The position numbers and the translations under genes are program-made. A DNA stretch of 64,000 nucleotides, from the NCBI GenBank assembly GCA_017434455.1, contig JAFRFG010000036.1, positions 1-64,000 of the forward strand, given 5' to 3'. The notes beneath the pieces were generated by a model that was not told where the DNA came from, ran no database searches, and saw only the letters and a list, made by a program, of their open reading frames with translations. The stretch is from Thermoguttaceae bacterium. GTDB lineage: Bacteria > Planctomycetota > Planctomycetia > Pirellulales > Thermoguttaceae. Shown piece after piece: positions 34,901 through 43,182 of this stretch; position 1 is the stretch's first letter, and the number at the start of each line of letters is the position of its first letter.

Positions 34901-35248
34901 CATCCCCCGGCGTTTGGCCTCGGCGAGCGACCGCTCGAATTCGCGGAAGAACTCTTCGGAGAGGTATTCCGAGGCGAGCCCGAACGTCGGGTAGAAAAAG
35001 GTCTGTTTCACCCCCTGGGAAGCCAGCTCGTCATAGACCGTTCGGATCGATTCGGTGTCGGTCTTATCGTTCCAAAAGAGCATCTCGCCGGCGCCGTACC
35101 CGTCCATTTCCCCTTGGGAAAAACGCTCCAGCACCTCATCGACCGACGGGAAGACCGGAAGATTAAGACGCGATTCCTGCGCCGTGAGAAAACCGGTGAT
35201 GCCGACCGCCAAACAAACGGCGAAAATAAAAATTCTGTGATTGCTCAT
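31919..35248 (-). CDS. Secreted GH106-like glycoside hydrolase (alpha-L-rhamnosidase-like)
   Basis: 1109 residues from the ATG at 35248 (AAAGGA upstream). The frame stays open a further 148 codons upstream, but that extension crosses the promoter and terminator and has no protein character. A signal peptide (FIFAVCLAVGITGFLTAQES) is followed by a barrel-type domain with MKLWLYDEYSWPSGFAGG and GIFTDEMTLCR, a pairing typical of GH106 and related large rhamnosidase-like enzymes. The C-terminal region carries galactose-binding-type beta domains (MEISCNGQTVAPSEDWWFDR, TAHVRVNGQEAGVVY). A role in pectin or rhamnose-glycan breakdown outside the cell is likely, but the exact linkage is unknown. Confidence 0.75.
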   Translation of the reverse strand: MSNHRIFIFAVCLAVGITGFLTAQESRLNLPVFPSVDEVLERFSQGEMDGYGAGEMLFWNDKTDTESIRTVYDELASQGVKQTFFYPTFGLASEYLSEEFFREFERSLAEAKRRGMKLWLYDEYSWPSGFAGGKLIEALPTAAASSLAFSGLAVDTDTALPENALAVYRREDNRWRNITQEVKEKSVTEPNALLVVRNRAGREDRLAGGVYCDMLQKGVTEKFIELTHEGYLKHSGGEFGKTIPGIFTDEMTLCRCGPFPWTDDLPEWFEKKFGYSIFEVLPLLSDGADTVLPDGRTVTSFEARHHYLSTLLDLIVQRWSKPIFRFCEEHDIVATGHYEEHLWASMVHNVDAASLYVWEQQPAIDLIFNQWSDAQNGQAGNDRMVRELGSVASQTNRQRASAETSGAAGWGILPSDLKRLTDWLFVLGVTHPMEMGPQFSVRGGRKFDEGPSLFYHMPYWSDYHLLLRYNQRVSYLLSQGRRPVDTLILQPTTTLWKYLYRGSLCEKTASSFCDLVKKCEAAQIEYEIGNENIMAQLGSAKEAGILSIGPARYRRVVLPECFDNIEESTIDLLSRFVENGGAVILLGSLPGTIGGTPAAESGAAERFRRLFDPEKIRPLPSGLSFPVTLPGGVYTAGRDEFLTTPWNGSTRFLSADGTEGAFSIPALYHQRKKTKDGEIFFFVNSNRDGERSFRCRVFPDSADKCWEDVLRCDLFTGEVAPYPITPVTVGGRAGVEIEATLPAIGSLALVFKEGTQPAAERKPPVFTQKVIAPDAAPTIERLDDNVMVVDYGTLVLDGQIAAENQYYRALDKKMWEHFGYKCNPWYHIPQRKGELVDRKFEPGTGYQTRWKFTIDESYFADGGKKPFYAVVEEPRLMEISCNGQTVAPSEDWWFDRSAKKVDIGSAIRAGENQITLTLETMNIFCEIVPIYLLGDFDVAYTSDGFKITAAAPKAWSDDPESLWWTHLGMPFYGHRVAYRETFTVEKNDACRYFAQLPRLGYLGHEPGVDWNAATAHVRVNGQEAGVVYCEPCRVDVTDLLEDGANTVEVILTACPRNWCGPHFKGKYYIERGYYDDFDAFPDQPTAGDRYDLIPYGLTRPFILVEQQRR

Positions 35249-35344
35249 TTCTGTACGATCCTTTTTCCGCGTCCGGAGATATCGCCCTCCCCGCGCCGAG
35301 CGCTCAAACGCCCGTCCGGCTGAGCGGGGGAGGCAGTCATATTT

Positions 35345-35373
35345 ATTGTACCCCCCGCGGCGTCCGGGCGCAA
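35345..35373 (-). promoter_or_regulatory. Promoter of the GH106-like gene (TTGCGC-N17-TACAAT)
   Basis: Read on the minus strand: TTGCGC at 35373-35368, TACAAT at 35350-35345, spacing 17. About 95 nt before the start. Confidence 0.7.
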
Positions 35374-35512
35374 CAAAAGAGGAAAATAACGGCCCTCCCC
35401 AAAAAACGGCCCAAAAAAGACGAAACAACGCCGGAACCGGCGGGAAGCGACGAATAAGCGCTTGGCCGCCTCGCGCCGCGGCGCTTTCCCCCGCGGGGCA
35501 TAGGTTATCATA

Positions 35513-35549
35513 AAAAAAACGGTCTCGGCCCGGCGGGCCGAAACCGTTT
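35513..35549 (-). terminator. Terminator after the phosphodiesterase pseudogene
   Basis: A 15-bp stem with one mismatch (AAACGGTTTCGGCCC on the minus strand) and a 3-nt loop, followed by eight T residues. It lies 34 nt after the stop codon. Confidence 0.85.
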
Positions 35550-35582
35550 GAACGTCTTTGCCTGATCCCGTCCGGCGGAAAA

Positions 35583-36499
35583 TTACCGCTTGCCGAACGC
35601 CGAGAGAACCGGCCTTCCGCGCCAGGCCTGCGGCGCTTCGAGCCCCAGAACCCACGCGATCGTGGCGGCGACATCGTAATCGGCGACCACATCGGTGATT
35701 TCCCCCGGCTTCACCCCGCAGCCCAGCGCCAGGAACGGGGTCTCCATCTCTTCCATCGTCTCCCCTCCGTGGCCGTTCCCCGTCCCGCCGTGGTCGGAGA
35801 CGAACAGAACCACGGTGTCCTTCATTCGGTCATTCGCCTCCAGGTAATCGAGCAGCTGACCGAGCAGCGCGTCCTGCAGGCGAACCACCTCGTAATATTC
35901 CGGCGTTCCCCATCCCTTCTCGTGGCCGGCGCCGTCCGGTCCGCTGAAATAGATAAACGTCAGCGTCGGGTTGTTCGCCAGGTATTCGAGCCCCTTCGAG
36001 CAGACCTCCTCGGCCGACTGCGCGTGCAGAACATCGTTCATCACCTTGTTGTCAAACAGAAAACCGATTCCGACCCACGTATAGACGCAGTACAGCGACG
36101 AGTCCGGGATTTCTTTTCGGGTAAGATAGAAAATATCGGGGAAGAGCCCGTCTTCGTCAGAACCGCGCTGGGAAGGTCCGGCTCCCGGCTTCCCCACGTC
36201 CGGAACCCGTGGATTTCCGACGGAGTCCCCATCAGGATCGACGCCCAGTTGATCGCGCTCGACGACGGAATGACCGACCGCATTTTTTGTGTCCAGGCGC
36301 CGTGGTCCTTAAAGCGGGACAGATTCGGCAGCTCGTCCCAGTGAATATAATTCCCCCCGAAACCGTCGTAGCCGATTAAGACCACATGCTTTGCCCCGAC
36401 CGGGGAAGGGATCTCCTGCCCCGAAACCGGCCAGAGCGCCGCGCCCGCCGAAAACACAGCCGCCGCGAGAATAACCGCCGCCAAAAAGAACTTTTTCAT
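35583..36499 (-). pseudogene. Frameshifted alkaline-phosphatase-superfamily phosphodiesterase
   Basis: Two overlapping frames together make one protein of about 305 residues. The N-terminal frame starts at the ATG at 36499 (AAGGA upstream), with a signal peptide (FFLAAVILAAAVFSAGAAL), then KHVVLIGYDGFGGNYIHW (metal-binding Asp) and SVIPSSSAINWASILMG (nucleophile region of nucleotide pyrophosphatase-type enzymes). The C-terminal frame supplies FIYFSGPDGAGHEKGWGTPE and VVLFVSDHGGTGNGHGG, the remaining metal ligands. The switch lies near 36145-36165, where the frames overlap at a run encoding TKTG in one and DEDG in the other. One missing base (or two extra) would restore the gene. It may be a real pseudogene or a sequencing/assembly error; the promoter and terminator are intact. 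Confidence 0.8.
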
Positions 36500-36654
36500 A
36501 CCTGATCCTTGTGTTGTTCCTTTCTTCGGTACCGGTCCCGGCTCCGGCGAGGTTTTGCGAAAGAGCCGGGATGATACCCGGGATGATACCAATGTTTTCG
36601 GTAACGCTCCCCCGAGCGGGGAAAACACGCGAGGAATCATCCGCCCGCCTTCAC

Positions 36655-36684
36655 ATTGTACGGCCGACCGGGGCGGCGTGTCTA
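36655..36684 (-). promoter_or_regulatory. Promoter of the phosphodiesterase locus (TAGACA-N18-TACAAT)
   Basis: Minus-strand TAGACA at 36684-36679 and TACAAT at 36660-36655, spacing 18, about 150 nt before the ATG at 36499. The following stretch to 36871 contains no gene that I can support. Confidence 0.55.
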
Positions 36685-36871
36685 TAGGAGGCAAAGAATA
36701 CAGGCGGCAGAAATAGTGACGGCAAGAAACAAGAAAAAGAAAGGGGGGGAACCGATGACCGCCAAAGTCCCCTTCCCCCCGCGCGACCGGGCAAACCGTA
36801 TGGAGAGAGCGCTCACCCTCGATGAATCGCTCCCTCGGGGAGATACCTTAGTAGCGCCGAAAATGGTTCTC

Positions 36872-37846
36872 CTATTGCTTCGGCAACGCGGAGCCGGCGC
36901 TCGCGCGGCGCTTCAGGTAAATCCCCGCGGCGATAAGGATGAGCCCTGTAACAACAAAAATCGCGGGGGACGGCGGGTTTCTTGGGGAGGCCGGTTCGGG
37001 GATACCGTAGTACTTCAGGTAGAACTCTTTTTTATTGGGGGGCCCCAGACGAAAGGAACGGATGGTTGTCTGAGTGTGGCGAGTTTTTTCATTATCGCTG
37101 TAGTCGTCCTCTATCAGCTTCGGATACTTTATTCCTTCCCACTCACTATAAGTATATTTAGTATGATTAGTACACTGTTTCTTGAGAACATCGGGGATAA
37201 AAATCTCACGTTCGATCGCCCACTCCTCCAGGGAATAATCATCGGCATTGAAGAACAGTTCACCGCCCAGAACGCGGTCAATCTCGTCCATCATAACGTT
37301 GCTGCGGAAGACCAACCGGTATTGATCCTCATACTTTTCGACCGATTCCACCTTGAAGGTATCCGACTCGAAGAGGTCTCGCAGCCGCAATAGCATGATA
37401 AATACACCGACAAGGTTTCCGGGGGTACCGTCGAATGTAGTATCGCTAACCTGGCCCGAAATGATGCCATCCCGATCATTGAACAACTCAGTGACTGCGT
37501 ACTCCGAAATCCCTCTTTTTTTAGCCAGAGCAAACGAGTACTCAGGGTTCCTCACCGTAAGAGTTTCCTTTATCCCTTGGTATTCTGTAATGTACTCCGT
37601 ATGCCACATTTCGTAGAGGCCTTGATAAACCGAGCGTTCGACAATGGGGAGGGAAGTACCGTCTTGCGCTGTTGTTTCATCCTCGAACTCGACATCGATG
37701 CCCTGTTCGTACAGAGATTCCAGGTAGGCGATACGTTCAAGGATACGCGCGATAAGAGTATCGGCGTCGATGCTCTCCTCCCCGCGCGAGACCGGGCAGA
37801 CAAGCAACAACAAAGCAGTGATAATGACTTGTAGGTTCCTTCGCAT
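36872..37846 (-). CDS. Array protein 1: secreted, C-terminally anchored paralogue
   Basis: 324 residues from the ATG at 37846 (AAAGGG upstream); the frame stays open upstream only because it enters the end of the neighbouring paralogue. Signal peptide: NLQVIITALLLLVCPVSRG. The ectodomain starts ADTLIARILERIAYLESLYE and includes the family core ESVEKYEDQYRLVFRSN and GELFFNADDYSLEEW. The C terminus carries LKYYGIPEPASPRNPPSP, then a membrane helix (IFVVTGLILIAAGIYL) and the basic tail KRRASAGSALPKQ. It is the last gene of the left sub-array and its ectodomain is the most divergent. No enzymatic motif; probably a cell-surface protein. Confidence 0.8.
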   Translation of the reverse strand: MRRNLQVIITALLLLVCPVSRGEESIDADTLIARILERIAYLESLYEQGIDVEFEDETTAQDGTSLPIVERSVYQGLYEMWHTEYITEYQGIKETLTVRNPEYSFALAKKRGISEYAVTELFNDRDGIISGQVSDTTFDGTPGNLVGVFIMLLRLRDLFESDTFKVESVEKYEDQYRLVFRSNVMMDEIDRVLGGELFFNADDYSLEEWAIEREIFIPDVLKKQCTNHTKYTYSEWEGIKYPKLIEDDYSDNEKTRHTQTTIRSFRLGPPNKKEFYLKYYGIPEPASPRNPPSPAIFVVTGLILIAAGIYLKRRASAGSALPKQ

Positions 37847-38032
37847 CTTTATACCCTTTGTTATTATTTCGATTCCACGGATCCTGTGACCGCGCGGCGC
37901 TTCAGGTAAATCCCCACGCCGATGAGAAGGATCCCAACAAGGATAAAGACCGTAGGGGACGGCGGGTTTCTTGGGGGGGTCGGTTCGTCGATACCGTAGT
38001 ACTTCAGGTAAAACTCCTCCTTGTTGGGGGGG
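37741..38032. repeat. Left-array junction repeat, copy 1
   Basis: This block spans the signal-peptide codons of array protein 1, the 17-nt spacer and the anchor codons of array protein 2. It is nearly identical, without length difference, to 38787-39079. Confidence 0.85.
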
Positions 38033-38892
38033 CCGACGTGAAAAGAACGGATGGTCGTGTGATGATGAAGAATTTGGCCGATATCGTGGTACTCGTGTTC
38101 TTCGATCGACTTCGGGTATTTTAAACCCTGCCAATCACCGTAGGTAAAAATCGTTCGATCCGTCCATTGATTCATAGATTCACCAGTGATGGATCCTGTA
38201 TCCACCTTCCAGCCCTCCAGGGCAAAATCTATGACCACTTCCCATCCCTCCAGGGAATAATCTTCCGCGTTAACATAAAGTTCACCGCGAAGAAGCCGAT
38301 TACAATTATCGATGAGAATATCACTCTTGAACACCAATCGGTATTGGTCTTGATTTTTTTCGATCGATTCTGCCTCAAAAGTATCCGAACAAAGAATTTC
38401 CCGCAAAGATAACCATGCGACATACAGACCGACGAGGGATTCCGCGGTATTGGTGAAAAGCCCGTTAAGAATTTGATCCGGCAATACACCATCTCTGTCG
38501 TTATACAAATCATCAAGCGAGTATTGTACGCTTGCCTTTTCTTTTTTCAGAACGAACGAATATCGCGGATTTCTTATTGTTAAGAATTCTTCGACACCGC
38601 CTATCAATGGGGAATCCTGAAATTCCGAAAGATACTTTCGCTGATCCATTTCGAAGAGCCCCTGACAAACGACGCGATGAGCGACCAGCGCGGCGGGGGA
38701 TTCGTCCCCTTCGGTTACCGTTTCCTTTTCGTACTCAACATCGACTCCTTTGTCGTACAACGCCTCAAGATAGTCAACGCGCTCGAGGATACGCGCGACG
38801 AGAGTATCGGCGTCGATGCTCTCCTCCCCGCGCGAGACCGGGCAGACAAGCAGCAACAAGGCAGTGATAATGACTTGTAGGTTCCTTCGCAT
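37864..38892 (-). CDS. Array protein 2: secreted, C-terminally anchored paralogue
   Basis: 342 residues. The signal peptide is identical in sequence to that of array protein 1 over MRRNLQVIITALLLLVCPVS. The ectodomain contains YEKETVTEGDESPA, SEFQDSPLIGGVEE and NPRYSFVLKKEKA, which match array protein 5 (43016-44023) much better than its own neighbours. It has an extra repeat-like insertion (LEGWEVVIDFALEGWKVD). The anchor is YYGIDEPTPPRNPPSP, a helix (VFILVGILLIGVGIYL) and KRRAVTGSVESK. The 17-nt spacer before array protein 1 contains the next ribosome site, so the genes are co-transcribed. Confidence 0.82.
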   Translation of the reverse strand: MRRNLQVIITALLLLVCPVSRGEESIDADTLVARILERVDYLEALYDKGVDVEYEKETVTEGDESPAALVAHRVVCQGLFEMDQRKYLSEFQDSPLIGGVEEFLTIRNPRYSFVLKKEKASVQYSLDDLYNDRDGVLPDQILNGLFTNTAESLVGLYVAWLSLREILCSDTFEAESIEKNQDQYRLVFKSDILIDNCNRLLRGELYVNAEDYSLEGWEVVIDFALEGWKVDTGSITGESMNQWTDRTIFTYGDWQGLKYPKSIEEHEYHDIGQILHHHTTIRSFHVGPPNKEEFYLKYYGIDEPTPPRNPPSPTVFILVGILLIGVGIYLKRRAVTGSVESK

Positions 38893-39079
38893 CTTTTTAC
38901 CCTTTGTTATTATTTCGATTCCGCGGATCCTGTGGCCGCGCGGCGCTTCAGGTAAATCCCCGCGGCGATGAGAAGAATCCCAACAACGATAAAGACCGCG
39001 GGGGACGGCGGATTTCTTGGGGAGGCCGGTTCGGGGATACCGTAATACTTCAGGGAGAATTCCTCCTTATTGGGGGGGC
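38787..39079. repeat. Left-array junction repeat, copy 2
   Basis: Covers the signal-peptide codons of array protein 2, the 17-nt spacer and the anchor codons of array protein 3. See copy 1 at 37741-38032. Confidence 0.85.
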
Positions 39080-39950
39080 CTAGGTGAACCGATTTGTAAT
39101 TCACCGTTATATGCGCGATTCGATCATCGCCATGATCCTGTCTCTCCTCCAGCGTCTTTGGAAATTTCAGTCCTTCCCAGTCGCCGTAAGCAATTTTCAT
39201 ACTGCTTGACCAGGGGGAAGCGGTGACATCGGGGATGAAAAACTCTAAATCGACATCCCACCCTTCTAGAGAATAATCATCGGCGCTGAACAGAAGCACA
39301 CCGCCAACGATACGGTTGTTCTTGTCCATCAAGGCATCGCTGCGGAAGGCCAGACGATACAGATCCCCTTGCTTTTCGACCGACTCCACCCGGAAAGTGT
39401 CGGAACCGAAAAGGTCGCGCAACCGCATCTCGACAACAAACTGCCCCGGCAGAACATAGGGGGTTTCATGAAAGAGACCGTTGAGCGATTGATCGGTCAC
39501 CAGGGCGCTTCGATCATCGCTGTAATTTTCGAGTCCGAACTCAGAAGCGCCCCGGTGTTTCACCAGTACGAACATGTAGTCGGCGTTTCTCGCGTACAGC
39601 CGTTCTTCAATATCCCCGCCCAGGGGAGTTCGTTCTTCCTCGCCGAGAAACCGGATTTGGTGAATCTCGTTAAGTCCACAGAGAACCGAACGCTGGGCAT
39701 ACCTAAGCGGGGAAGCGTCTGTATCCTCTTTGAGCATTTCAAGGTCGTACCGTACATCGATTCCCCGCTTACAAAGGGATTCGAGTTCATCCTGACGCCG
39801 CAAAACGCTCGCGATAAGAGTATCGGCGTCGATGCTCTCATCCCCGCGCGAGACCGGGCAGACAAGCAGCAGGATAACGAGGAAGATCGGCAGGTTCTTT
39901 TTCATCTTCGCGGCCCCCTTGGTCAGAAAACGGCGCATGGATGTTAACAT
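38910..39950 (-). CDS. Array protein 3: secreted, C-terminally anchored paralogue
   Basis: 346 residues from the ATG at 39950, which has a perfect AAGGAGG site. The internal ATG at 39905 also has AAGGGGG, is where the other paralogues start, and may be used. Signal peptide: NLPIFLVILLLVCPVSRGDE. The ectodomain keeps the core (FRVESVEKQGDLYRLAFRSD, LLFSADDYSLEGWDVD) but differs in the segment after LESLCKRGIDVRYD. Anchor: LKYYGIPEPASPRNPPSP, helix (VFIVVGILLIAAGIYL), KRRAATGSAESK. It is the first gene of the left sub-array and follows a promoter at 39981-40009. Confidence 0.8.
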   Translation of the reverse strand: MLTSMRRFLTKGAAKMKKNLPIFLVILLLVCPVSRGDESIDADTLIASVLRRQDELESLCKRGIDVRYDLEMLKEDTDASPLRYAQRSVLCGLNEIHQIRFLGEEERTPLGGDIEERLYARNADYMFVLVKHRGASEFGLENYSDDRSALVTDQSLNGLFHETPYVLPGQFVVEMRLRDLFGSDTFRVESVEKQGDLYRLAFRSDALMDKNNRIVGGVLLFSADDYSLEGWDVDLEFFIPDVTASPWSSSMKIAYGDWEGLKFPKTLEERQDHGDDRIAHITVNYKSVHLGPPNKEEFSLKYYGIPEPASPRNPPSPAVFIVVGILLIAAGIYLKRRAATGSAESK

Positions 39951-39980
39951 TCAAACCTCCTTCGCCGGGGATATATGGAG

Positions 39981-40009
39981 TATATAACACACCATCACAG
40001 GGAAGTCAA
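39981..40009 (-). promoter_or_regulatory. Promoter of the left sub-array (TTGACT-N17-TATATA)
   Basis: Minus-strand TTGACT at 40009-40004 and TATATA at 39986-39981, spacing 17, about 30 nt before the first ATG of array protein 3. Confidence 0.65.
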
Positions 40010-40083
40010 TATCCCGGCGGGTTTCTTCTTTTTAGAAATTACGATAACCCCAGCCCCACAAAAAGAGATGCGGGGCGGCGCGT

Positions 40084-41988
40084 TTATTCCCGCGGCCTTT
40101 CCTCCTCGGCGGTGAATCCCTCGGGGAAGACCGCGTCGATATCCTCTTGTGTGAGGTGGTAAATATAGACCGTATAGCCGAGGACCTCTTGAGGGGTGAA
40201 TTGCCAAAAATAGCGGTAACGCGATTTCTCGGCGTACAGTTCACACACGCGCGCGGCGTACCAGCCCGGCTCGGGCTCGGCGGGGAGTCCCTTGTTGTGC
40301 CACGGAACATTGATCAATTCCGGCAGGTAGTCCGACCAGATCGAAATTTTGATCTGGTCGACTTCGGGGTGTCGGCGGCACCATCGTTCTAAGGTGAAGC
40401 AGTCTTGTCCCCAGTCGATATTGGAATCGAGCAGATGTCTCGGCCCGTTGAGCGGGCCGGCGTCGAGGAAACGAATCACGGCCGGGCCTTCGGGCGGCTT
40501 GGGAGCCGCCGGGGCGGCCGGGGTCGGCACAACGGCCGCCAGTTCGTTGAAGAAGGCGATGCTGTGAGGATAGACCCACAGCGAGCCCCCCGCGCCGATA
40601 AGAAGAAACAGGACCGTCAGGAACCGGACGATCCGAGAGCTCTTCGGCGCGCCGGCGCGAACCGACGGCGTGAACGCTCGCGCCGGCTTCGATATCCAGA
40701 TCAGAAGGAAGGGGATCGCGGGGATCATATAGCGGGAATGGACCGAGAAACCGGTCTGGGAACTGACCAGCAGCAGGATCGCCGCGGCCGGCAGCAGAAG
40801 CGTCAGCTCGTCGCGCCAGGGGGCGTTGTATCCGCGCGGGAAAAAGGTGCAAAACAGCGCCAGGAGAAACAGTGCCAAAGTCCCCAGCGGGGTCTTGAGG
40901 AGGAGGGCGTAGAAATAGTAACCGAACCAGCCGTGTTCGGCCCATTGCCCGCGCCAGTACGAGGGGAGGCCGGTCTCGAAATCAAGCCGCTGGGTATCGA
41001 TTCCCTGAACATAGTCGCTCGGAAGGGGAACGGGGAGATACCCCAAGAGCGTCTCGAACCGATTGCCGCTGCCGTCGAACCGATTCGCCAGAGCGCCGGG
41101 GCCCTTTGTCCGGCCGTCGGGACTTGTCTGGAGCGGGCGGCCGGTAAAAAGGGTGGACTGAAATTGGTAGTTCCGAAGCGGTTTTCCGATGCCGCTGAAG
41201 GCGTAGCCGGCGTTGATTACAAGTACGCTCCCCAGCGCGATTAAAAGAAGCCGAAGCGGCCGCAGGCGCGAGAAAAAGGTATCGTTCTTCGGCCGGTCTT
41301 CCCCCGCCCCGCGGAAAGGAATGGCGTAAAGAACCGCCAGAAGAAGAAACACCGGGTAGAAAACCAACAGCGTAAACTTGCACAGCTGGGCTCCCCCCAG
41401 GGCGACCGCCGCCAAAAACGTGTGAAAACCGTTCGGACTCTTGAGCCACCGGTGGAAGAAATAAACGCTCAGCAGCCCCATCGAGGCGGCGTGCGCGTCG
41501 GGCATAATCGTCGCGGCGTGGCCTAGAAAAAAGGGGGAGGTTCCCGCGAGAATCAGCGCCGTCAGACCGGCCCACGGCGCGCGGTAGATGTTTTGGGAAA
41601 ACAGCAGCACCACCACCAGACCCGTGACGGCGAAGATCAAACAGCCCAGACGCGCCGTGACAAACCTGGGGAAGATCGTCTCCCGGTTCTCCCGCATGTA
41701 GGCGTTGCCCATCTCGAACTCTTTGCGCAGGGCGGCGTAATTCGAGAACGTCCGCCAGGAACTGTGGTCCTCGAAAAAAAGAACCACCGGAAGAGCCGCG
41801 GTCATGCGGACCAGCGGCGGGTTGACGCGGTAAAGCGCGAACGACGAAAGTTCCCAATGGCTGGCGCCGGCGGCCAGATGGGCCGACTCGCTTTGGACGG
41901 GGGCATAAAGGACGATATTCCCGATAAGCAGCGCCGTAAAGGCCGCGATCAGGAACAGGTCAATCCATCGTTTATATCTCGTGTACAT
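40084..41988 (-). CDS. GT39-type membrane glycosyltransferase (PMT/ArnT-like)
   Basis: 634 residues with about eleven membrane helices. The first extracytoplasmic loop (VQSESAHLAAGASHWELSSF, then YRVNPPLVRMTAALP) matches the conserved acidic loop of dolichyl-phosphate-mannose protein mannosyltransferase and ArnT-like enzymes, in which the acidic pair is catalytic. The C-terminal soluble region (HLLDSNIDWGQDCFTLERW) is a form common in planctomycete members. These enzymes transfer a sugar from a polyprenyl-phosphate carrier to an exported protein or lipid. The start overlaps the end of array protein 4 by 17 nt, placing it as the last gene of the right sub-array operon. Substrates may include the array proteins (inference). 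Confidence 0.8.
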   Translation of the reverse strand: MYTRYKRWIDLFLIAAFTALLIGNIVLYAPVQSESAHLAAGASHWELSSFALYRVNPPLVRMTAALPVVLFFEDHSSWRTFSNYAALRKEFEMGNAYMRENRETIFPRFVTARLGCLIFAVTGLVVVLLFSQNIYRAPWAGLTALILAGTSPFFLGHAATIMPDAHAASMGLLSVYFFHRWLKSPNGFHTFLAAVALGGAQLCKFTLLVFYPVFLLLAVLYAIPFRGAGEDRPKNDTFFSRLRPLRLLLIALGSVLVINAGYAFSGIGKPLRNYQFQSTLFTGRPLQTSPDGRTKGPGALANRFDGSGNRFETLLGYLPVPLPSDYVQGIDTQRLDFETGLPSYWRGQWAEHGWFGYYFYALLLKTPLGTLALFLLALFCTFFPRGYNAPWRDELTLLLPAAAILLLVSSQTGFSVHSRYMIPAIPFLLIWISKPARAFTPSVRAGAPKSSRIVRFLTVLFLLIGAGGSLWVYPHSIAFFNELAAVVPTPAAPAAPKPPEGPAVIRFLDAGPLNGPRHLLDSNIDWGQDCFTLERWCRRHPEVDQIKISIWSDYLPELINVPWHNKGLPAEPEPGWYAARVCELYAEKSRYRYFWQFTPQEVLGYTVYIYHLTQEDIDAVFPEGFTAEEERPRE

Positions 41989-42997
41989 CGTTCTTCGCGC
42001 CGTTGTTCGTATGGCTGCGCGCCCCGGCGGCGGCGCGGCGCTTTAGGTAAATCCCCATGCCGATGAGGATGAGTCCCACCGCGATAAAAATCGCGGGAGA
42101 GGGCGCGTTTTTCGGGGAGGCCGGTTCGGGGATACCGTAGTACTTCAGGTAGAATTCCTTCTTATTGGGGGAACCCAAGTGAAAAGATCGGATAATTGTC
42201 CGAGAATGACTAACTATCTCATTTCCGCTAAAGCGGCTTTCCTTCGACTTCGGATACTTAACACCTTCCCAATCACCATAGGTGTATCTGAGCTGACGAG
42301 TCCATGGAATCACGCGGTCAGGGATAAAAAACTCACCTTGATAATTCAATTCCTCCAAAGAGTAATCCTCGGCGTTAAAAAACAATTCTCCTCCCAGAAT
42401 ACGATTGCAATCATCCTCCAGAATGTTGGAGCGGAAGGCCAGCCGGTATTGATTCTCCCGCTTTTCGACCGATTCCACCTTGAAATCATCCGATTCAAGA
42501 AGATCCCGCAGCCGAGCCAGTCCGACATATAACCCAACAAGAGCTTTAGGGGTATCATCTATCAGACCATTAGTAGTCTGATCAGGCAAAACGCCGTCTC
42601 GATTGTCGTATAAATCAAGAACGGCATACCCCGAATTCCCCGGCCCCTTAGTTACAATAAACGAATACTTCGGGTTCCTCACGATAAGGGCTTCCTCGTA
42701 ACCCTCTTCCAGGGGAGAAGGCCGATGGTCGGAAAGAAATTTCAGACGTCTCAGTTCGTAGAGACCCAGGTAAACCACGCGCTGAGCGTGAGGATTTACC
42801 GGCTCTTCATCCCCTTCTTCCATTCGTCCATCTTCAGTTTCGACATCGATACCCTGTTCGTACAGAGACTCAAGATAGGTGATACGTTCCTTGATGTGGG
42901 CAATGAGCGCATCGGCGTCAGCGGCCTCCTCACCGCGCAAAGCGCAGCAGACACCCATCAGCAGGAAAGTGATGACGACTTGAATGTTCGTTCGCAT
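41972..42997 (-). CDS. Array protein 4: secreted paralogue with an altered C-terminal tail
   Basis: 341 residues. Signal peptide: NIQVVITFLLMGVCCALRGE (right sub-array type). The ectodomain is sister to array protein 6 (YELRRLKFLSDHRPSPLEEG, VLDLYDNRDGVLPDQ, EELNYQGEFF). The anchor is mosaic: GIPEPASP of the left type followed by KNAPSPAIFIAVGLILIGMG of the right type. After KRRAAAG the usual SAESK end is replaced by ARSHTNNGAKNDVHEI, reading into the glycosyltransferase gene, so a recombination or deletion joint lies near 42020. Transcribed with 43016 and 44042 upstream. Confidence 0.82.
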   Translation of the reverse strand: MRTNIQVVITFLLMGVCCALRGEEAADADALIAHIKERITYLESLYEQGIDVETEDGRMEEGDEEPVNPHAQRVVYLGLYELRRLKFLSDHRPSPLEEGYEEALIVRNPKYSFIVTKGPGNSGYAVLDLYDNRDGVLPDQTTNGLIDDTPKALVGLYVGLARLRDLLESDDFKVESVEKRENQYRLAFRSNILEDDCNRILGGELFFNAEDYSLEELNYQGEFFIPDRVIPWTRQLRYTYGDWEGVKYPKSKESRFSGNEIVSHSRTIIRSFHLGSPNKKEFYLKYYGIPEPASPKNAPSPAIFIAVGLILIGMGIYLKRRAAAGARSHTNNGAKNDVHEI

Positions 42998-43182
42998 CTT
43001 GACGACCCTCTTTTGTTATTTCGATTCCGCGGATCCGGCGGCGGCGCGGCGCTTGAGGTAAATCCCCATGCCGATGAGGATGAGCCCCACCGCGATAAAA
43101 ATCGCGGGAGAGGGCGCGTTTTTCGGGGAGTCCGGCTCGGCGATGCCGTAGTACTTTAGGTAGAATTCCTTCTTGTTGGGGG
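42898..43182. repeat. Right-array junction repeat, copy 1
   Basis: Spans the signal-peptide codons of array protein 4, the 18-nt spacer and the anchor codons of array protein 5. It is nearly identical to 43923-44208. Confidence 0.85.

Noticed and set aside
35249-35692. N-terminal extension of the GH106-like gene by 148 codons
   Set aside because: The extension crosses the promoter at 35345-35373 and the terminator at 35513-35549 and reads as low-quality Arg/Gly-rich sequence; a signal peptide begins at the ATG at 35248.
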